From positions 12,415 to 34,633 of the forward strand of contig DJVL01000009.1 of the NCBI GenBank assembly GCA_002440845.1: 22,219 nt of DNA, in the 5' to 3' direction. The notes under the pieces were generated by a model. The model saw only the letters and a program-made list of their open reading frames with translations, was not told the DNA's origin and searched no databases. Source of the DNA: Patescibacteria group bacterium UBA6257 (lineage in GTDB: Bacteria > Patescibacteriota > Minisyncoccia > UBA6257). Below, piece after piece: positions 21,295 through 22,219 of the stretch (its first letter is position 1; every line of letters starts with the position of its first letter). Position numbers and translations under genes: made by a program.

Positions 21295-21693
21295 ATGAAA
21301 GGATACATTGGCCCCATTGAAAAATTAACAACCGAGAATGATAATTTTCGTAAAGTGCTTTATACGGCTAAACATAGCCAATTAGTTTTAATGAGTTTAA
21401 AACCAAAAGAAGAAATTGGAATGGAGGTTCATCCAGATAATGACCAGTTTTTTAGATTTGAGCAAGGCCTTGGTAAAGTAATTATTGATGATAATGAATA
21501 TGAAGTAAAAGATGGATTTGCAGTTATCGTGCCGGCAGGAGCTCAACACAATGTTATTAATACCTCTGAAACTGAAGCCTTAAAAATTTATACTATTTAT
21601 TCTCCGGCTCATCATAAAGATGGCATTGTCCGCGCCGCTAAAGAAGAAGCTGCAGCCAATGAAGCAGAATTTGATGGCACAACGACTGAATAG
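21295..21693 (+). CDS. small cupin-domain protein
   Basis: A 132-aa single-cupin protein. Motif 1 runs from G42 in EIGMEVHPDNDQFFRFEQGLG (H46, D48, Q51, E55), and motif 2 is GFAVIVPAGAQHNVINTS with H85; these are the likely metal ligands, with D48 in place of the usual second histidine. The remainder, LKIYTIYSPAHHKDG, matches a widespread small cupin family of unknown substrate. The C-terminal tail is acidic and alanine-rich. Own promoter, single-gene unit. Confidence 0.9.
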   Translation: MKGYIGPIEKLTTENDNFRKVLYTAKHSQLVLMSLKPKEEIGMEVHPDNDQFFRFEQGLGKVIIDDNEYEVKDGFAVIVPAGAQHNVINTSETEALKIYTIYSPAHHKDGIVRAAKEEAAANEAEFDGTTTE

Positions 21694-21714
21694 CTAATAA
21701 AGTATAAATTTATT

Positions 21715-21744
21715 AAAAAACCAAGAATTATGTTTTGGTTTTTT
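21715..21744. terminator. bidirectional terminator between cupin and murD
   Basis: AAAAAACCAA (21715-21724) and TTGGTTTTTT (21735-21744) around a 10-nt loop. A and T tracts on both sides suit both converging genes; the murD stop codon overlaps its right edge. Confidence 0.8.
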
Positions 21745-22219
21745 ATTTAACGTATTGTTTTACTAGTTGATTAAATTTTTCACCGCGGTCAAATTCGTTT
21801 TTGAATTTTTCAAAACTGGCGGAAGCTGGAGAAAAAAGTACAATGCTTTTACTTTGTTTTTCCTTAACCAAAAATAAAACTTGATTAAAGCATTCTCCAA
21901 GGGAGTCGTAAAGAAAATACTCTTTAAAATATTTTTCTTTTTTTAACTCCTTTATAAGTTTTTTAGTGGCAGAACCGTCTAATAAAATTAAATGGCCGTT
22001 GGAGATATTTTTTTTAATCGCTTTGGCTAAACCGTTAAAACTCAATTTTTTATCTGTTCCGCCGCTAATTAAATAAAGATTTTTATTTTTAAATCTTTCT
22101 AAAGCCGCTATGGTTGCCTCTGGCGAAGGGGCGGCGCTATCATTAATGATAGTTAAATTTTTTGTTTCAGCAACAACTTCTTGACGAAATTTTACTGGAG
22201 TTAAAAGATTAAAAACTAT
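21743..22219 (-). CDS. murD: UDP-N-acetylmuramoyl-L-alanine:D-glutamate ligase, C-terminal part
   Basis: 158 residues, with the gene start beyond the right edge. MurD adds D-glutamate to UDP-MurNAc-L-Ala in the cytoplasm. Visible: IINDSAAPSPEATIAALERF, corresponding to the family NDSKATNxxA motif with altered central residues; LYLISGGTDKKLSF (family GGxDK); and the end LFSPASASFEKFKNEFDRGE, which is diagnostic of MurD. The frame is open to the last base of the window (first codon at 22219-22217). It ends at the bidirectional terminator. Confidence 0.93.
   Translation of the reverse strand: MVFNLLTPVKFRQEVVAETKNLTIINDSAAPSPEATIAALERFKNKNLYLISGGTDKKLSFNGLAKAIKKNISNGHLILLDGSATKKLIKELKKEKYFKEYFLYDSLGECFNQVLFLVKEKQSKSIVLFSPASASFEKFKNEFDRGEKFNQLVKQYVK

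Overview
The window (22,219 bp, visibly AT-rich) looks like part of a reduced Candidate Phyla Radiation genome, most likely Parcubacteria-like. This is inferred from protein flavour and gene content: an alanyl-tRNA synthetase that ends at its editing domain, a compact alpha-type ribosomal operon, a CPR-style membrane protein with an acidic N-terminus, an archaeal-type AMP phosphorylase, a DUF763 protein, and many small membrane or zinc-ribbon proteins of unknown function. Termination appears standard: TGA ends several genes and there is no sign of UGA recoding. No transposase, integrase or CRISPR array was seen.

Layout. (1) 1-3089: 3' part of alaS, a 136-nt AT-rich element closed by a long inverted repeat, then a membrane-anchored baseplate-J-like protein with its own promoter. 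(2) 3082-8367: a strong extended -10 promoter drives infA-rpmJ-rpsM-rpsK-rpsD-rpoA-rplQ-rplM-rpsI, continuing into a membrane-anchored FKBP isomerase and a small zinc-ribbon protein, and ending at an intrinsic terminator. A GC-richer, foldable non-coding stretch lies between infA and rpmJ. (3) 8411-11101: two short transcription units, each with a near-consensus promoter and an intrinsic terminator. The first encodes a 34-aa membrane peptide and two related two-TM proteins; the second encodes a YfiH/laccase-domain protein that has lost its catalytic histidines and a second zinc-ribbon protein. (4) 11169-13475, minus strand: trxB-alr, read from a promoter through a leader with two strong hairpins; a shared terminator separates it from the preceding plus-strand unit. 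(5) 13511-20554: a tight plus-strand run glyA - GerMN protein - PRPP synthase - AMP phosphorylase - DUF763 - M50 protease - VanX-like dipeptidase. (6) 20561-22219: DUF4870 membrane protein, terminator, tRNA-Ser(GGA), cupin, terminator, and the C-terminal part of murD on the minus strand.

Themes. Translation and transcription machinery dominates the left third. The right part joins one-carbon metabolism (glyA) to ribose-phosphate and nucleotide turnover (prs, AMP phosphorylase, DUF763). Cell-wall amino-acid chemistry appears three times: alr makes D-Ala, the VanX-like enzyme cleaves D-Ala-D-Ala, and MurD adds D-Glu.

The most unusual pattern is translational. Nearly every gene in the window lacks a Shine-Dalgarno sequence, but six consecutive starts between 8161 and 10817 all carry strong ones at standard spacing, and two of those use GTG or TTG. 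That block also holds almost all the unrecognised proteins, so it is the best candidate for an undescribed, separately regulated or separately acquired module. Three structured non-coding elements (1321-1456, 3434-3592, 13369-13442) are further candidates for new RNAs.
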